Assembly: GCA_029747585.1 (NCBI GenBank)
Contig: JAPEVF010000947.1
Location: forward strand, 1-17,006
Direction of reading: 5' to 3'
Length of the DNA: 17,006 nucleotides
DNA from: Pleurotus djamor
Taxonomy: Eukaryota > Basidiomycota > Agaricomycetes > Agaricales > Pleurotaceae
Shown here: positions 14,907 through 17,006 of the stretch, in pieces
Numbering within the stretch: the first letter of the stretch is position 1
How the letters are laid out: each line of letters starts with the position of its first letter
Program-made: the position numbers and the translations under genes
Notes under the pieces: model-generated
Databases searched by the model: none
Told to the model about the DNA's origin: nothing
Seen by the model: the letters and a program-made list of their open reading frames with translations, nothing else

Positions 14907-16733
14907 CTAAGGCCAAACATGAGAGTCATCACTGGGATAATAGTCTGGAAAGAAATATGAGTCTTCACCACCTCGGTTTTCCCCATATTCGCGGTCAATA
15001 TCATCACCGTCGTCTTCCTCCGTTTCCATTTCGCAGTCCATGGCATCGGCCTCTTCGCCTGGATCTGTAGCTGCGGAAGAGATATCATCATCCGAGCTAT
15101 CATCCGGGGTCGCAACGGCCTCGAGTTTCTTCCGATCGTAAAACTCATCGTTGGGATGCCAGTCTGGGTCTGAGTCGCTGTCCGTGTCCATGCCCTCCTC
15201 CTCCTCCTCACTCCCCGGCTCATATTCATCGGAGGGAATGCTGGAAATTCGATCCCATGTAACCAAGACGTGGTTTTCCAACTCCCAAACCATGTCCTGA
15301 GATATGTGGCATTCGCGAATCTCAATGTGTGCTAGCTTCGGTCCTATATACCTTCGTTGGTTGATTAGGCAAACGAGCGCAGCGTGGAGACTTTCAATTT
15401 CATCTAGTTCCATTGTTGAATCCACGGGATGAAATGAGCAGCGATAAAAACGGAGGTCGCAGAGCTTTGGCATAGGCAAGTGTCGATGCTCCTGGTCTTG
15501 CTCGTCATCATCCACGAGAAGCTGCTGGACTATTTCGTGGGAGCATCTCTCGAAGTGTAGATCAACCATCTCAGTGAACTTGGACAAGAAGTCGGAGTCG
15601 ATCCAATCCCCGGTGACTCCGTCGAGGCCAAGCTGGGGAACGTCAAGGAAAGAAGGGACCGTGCAAAGTGGCAAGTAGACATTAGGTGTCGACGAAGGTG
15701 GGAGCGCGAGGAAAAGATGGTTGCCCTCAGGGTTGAAGTCCTCCCCAGCAAGGAGGATTCCAACACATTCGTCAGAGAAGGAGATAGCTAGGGAGCAGAA
15801 AGAATCAATTGCGACATGAGAACAGACATTCATGAGTCTTGAGACCTCGTTTCGCCCAAGTTCCTGGATTTGGCTTGCAAAGAATGAGATGTCCGTCGTT
15901 GGGGGATAGTCGATGAGATCGAAGATGAGTGACATGTCTACAGTCGCGGTTGCAATTTGCATAGAGCGCAGATGAGGGAGGGGAACTTTCTGTGAGGGGT
16001 CTAAAGGGAAGGCAAAGTCCGAAATGTCAAAATTGGCGTTTACAATGGAAAGGGACTGGAGATTGGGCGTATTGCGTAGAGAGCCAGCCAACATCAGCAT
16101 GGTCAAACGTGGAGACGCCAAGGCGCAGGAGAAAGTGAGGAACGCCAAAGATGGAAGGAAGGGCAGTTGGGTAGCGAAGGAGCCATACTCGAGGTCGAGG
16201 GTGTGCAGGTTGGGAAGATGGGATTGGATGACATGTTTCGGGATGATAAGCGTAGACGCGGATTCGTCATCATCGTCATCATCTTCGTCGTCCTCTTGAG
16301 CTTTAACAACGTCCAATCGGAACAACCTGAGATGGGGGACGTTCCGAACGTCTGGAATGAGTTCAAGAAACTCACGGGCGGATTGCAAGGAAGCAGCAAT
16401 GACATTGAGTTCCTCGAACCTGCTGAAATGGGGCATGACAACTTCGGCTGCTCTTCCTTGAAATACGGCATCGTAAACATGAACACGACACCAAACAGTC
16501 AGAGGAGCTGACTTGGAACGACGAAGCATTTCCTGTATGCATTCGATCTGGTCATTGAGCTCGATGTCGCTCCACAAACGAGGATTCCTAAAGGCGACTT
16601 CGCTCCAGCGACGACAGACTTTGGCAATATCCAGCCAGCTGGATTGGGATTTCACCAGACCCTGGTGATCGGATGCATCAAATACTGTACTTACCATAGT
16701 ATGAGGATACATCAACCCATTGTAACCCGTTAC
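14907..16733 (-). CDS. F-box-like domain protein with acidic tail, 5' end incomplete
   Basis: The main exon is open from a likely acceptor at 16733 to TAG at 14909-14907; the first in-frame ATG is at 16712-16710. Near its start it has WLDIAKVCRRWSEVAFRNPR then LWSDI (about 20-45 residues after the ATG), which matches the second half of the F-box in the neighbouring gene (Cys-x2-Trp, EVA, PRLW). The first F-box helix (LPPEIL..IF) is missing, so coding sequence probably continues in an upstream exon. The middle is Leu-rich (LPNLHTLDLEYG, TPNLQSLSIVN), broken by an acidic run EDDEDDDDDDE. The last 110 residues or so are strongly acidic (SEEEEEGMDTDSDSDPD, ETEEDDGDDID). Family role: substrate receptor in an SCF ubiquitin ligase, nucleus or cytoplasm. 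If the ATG at 16712 is the true start, the protein has only a partial F-box and might not bind Skp1. Confidence 0.85.
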   Translation of the reverse strand, partial: VTGYNGLMYPHTMVSTVFDASDHQGLVKSQSSWLDIAKVCRRWSEVAFRNPRLWSDIELNDQIECIQEMLRRSKSAPLTVWCRVHVYDAVFQGRAAEVVMPHFSRFEELNVIAASLQSAREFLELIPDVRNVPHLRLFRLDVVKAQEDDEDDDDDDESASTLIIPKHVIQSHLPNLHTLDLEYGSFATQLPFLPSLAFLTFSCALASPRLTMLMLAGSLRNTPNLQSLSIVNANFDISDFAFPLDPSQKVPLPHLRSMQIATATVDMSLIFDLIDYPPTTDISFFASQIQELGRNEVSRLMNVCSHVAIDSFCSLAISFSDECVGILLAGEDFNPEGNHLFLALPPSSTPNVYLPLCTVPSFLDVPQLGLDGVTGDWIDSDFLSKFTEMVDLHFERCSHEIVQQLLVDDDEQDQEHRHLPMPKLCDLRFYRCSFHPVDSTMELDEIESLHAALVCLINQRRYIGPKLAHIEIRECHISQDMVWELENHVLVTWDRISSIPSDEYEPGSEEEEEGMDTDSDSDPDWHPNDEFYDRKKLEAVATPDDSSDDDISSAATDPGEEADAMDCEMETEEDDGDDIDREYGENRGGEDSYFFPDYYPSDDSHVWP

Positions 16734-16779
16734 CTAATAAACTTTAATAGAGAACCTCTGGCAGCTGTCTGGTACTCAC
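16734..16779 (-). other. Candidate 46-nt intron near the 5' end of the second F-box gene
   Basis: Donor GTGAGT at 16779-16774 and acceptor TTTATTAG ending at 16734; the downstream frame is in phase 0 with the F-box exon. The upstream phase-0 frame (ISRNGFWLSILGEGKARGT) is open only to a TGA near 16882 and has no ATG. The length is at the short end for the group. Confidence 0.35.
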
Positions 16780-17006
16780 TGTTCCTCGCGCTTTCCCTTC
16801 TCCCAAAATGGATAGCCAAAATCCATTCCTGGATATGAATCGCCTCGAGCCAATCTTGCCTTCTATTCGTTGTTTTGATCATGGTCGCAGTGGCGTCGCT
16901 TCCTTCCTTAAAATAGAAAAACAAGAAAAAGATGGTACGCACTCGACATAAATCTCCCTCCACGCTACTAGCCGTTCCCCAGTGCTGCTCTACACCGTCA
17001 TCCCGA
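16780..17006 (-). other. Upstream region of the second F-box gene, possible 5' exons
   Basis: No clear LPxE..IF motif appears in any minus-strand frame. A frame near the right edge reads LVAWREIYVE followed by a GTGCGT donor-like site and a T-rich tract ending TTTTAAG, which could be the tail of an exon, perhaps of another F-box copy. The gene may start beyond the window. Confidence 0.25.

Noticed and set aside
16639..16694. 56-nt GTAAGT...ATCCAG intron inside the second F-box exon
   Set aside because: Signals are good, but splicing puts the conserved WLDIAKVCRRW segment out of frame with the open frame upstream; unspliced reading is continuous.

Overview
The window looks like nuclear DNA of a filamentous basidiomycete (Agaricomycete type). 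Three things suggest this. Two genes encode the F-box-like proteins that are very numerous in Agaricomycetes (LPPEIL..IF, then VC..W(R/S)EVA...P.LW). A third encodes a Ser/Pro-rich CBM21 protein with the layout seen in basidiomycete relatives of yeast Gac1. Candidate introns are short (46-88 nt) with GTRAGT-type donors. Three single N bases (1714, 3768, 11984) point to a draft assembly.

Layout. Positions 1-1759 (minus strand) hold most of a glycogen-targeting regulatory subunit of protein phosphatase 1. It runs off the left edge, and its reading frame changes inside a Ser-coding microsatellite in the CBM21 domain. Positions 1760 to about 5200 hold no convincing gene: this stretch has polypyrimidine and polypurine tracts, short simple repeats, a direct repeat next to an N, and a pair of GATA motifs upstream of the CBM21 gene. 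Positions 5200-13100 hold no gene of a family I recognise. Within them, canonical short introns repeatedly join open frames: on the minus strand at 6662-7069, 7663-8394 and 8855-9086, and on the plus strand at 11444-12025. GTRAGT donors in 6.2-9.1 kb lie almost entirely on the minus strand. I read this as a zone of unrecognised or decayed spliced genes, with a diverged tandem duplication at 11.4-12.3 kb.

Positions 13194-14741 (plus) and 14907 to about 16733 (minus) are two convergent single-long-exon F-box-like genes with 165 bp between their stop codons. The second lacks the first F-box helix in its main exon and probably has one or more 5' exons near or beyond the right edge. It carries a very acidic C-terminal tail.

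The three firm genes are not an obvious pathway. The CBM21 protein would steer PP1 to glycogen and so affect glycogen synthase. The F-box proteins would be substrate receptors of SCF ubiquitin ligases, with unknown targets. I found no tRNA, rRNA, CRISPR array or intact transposon.
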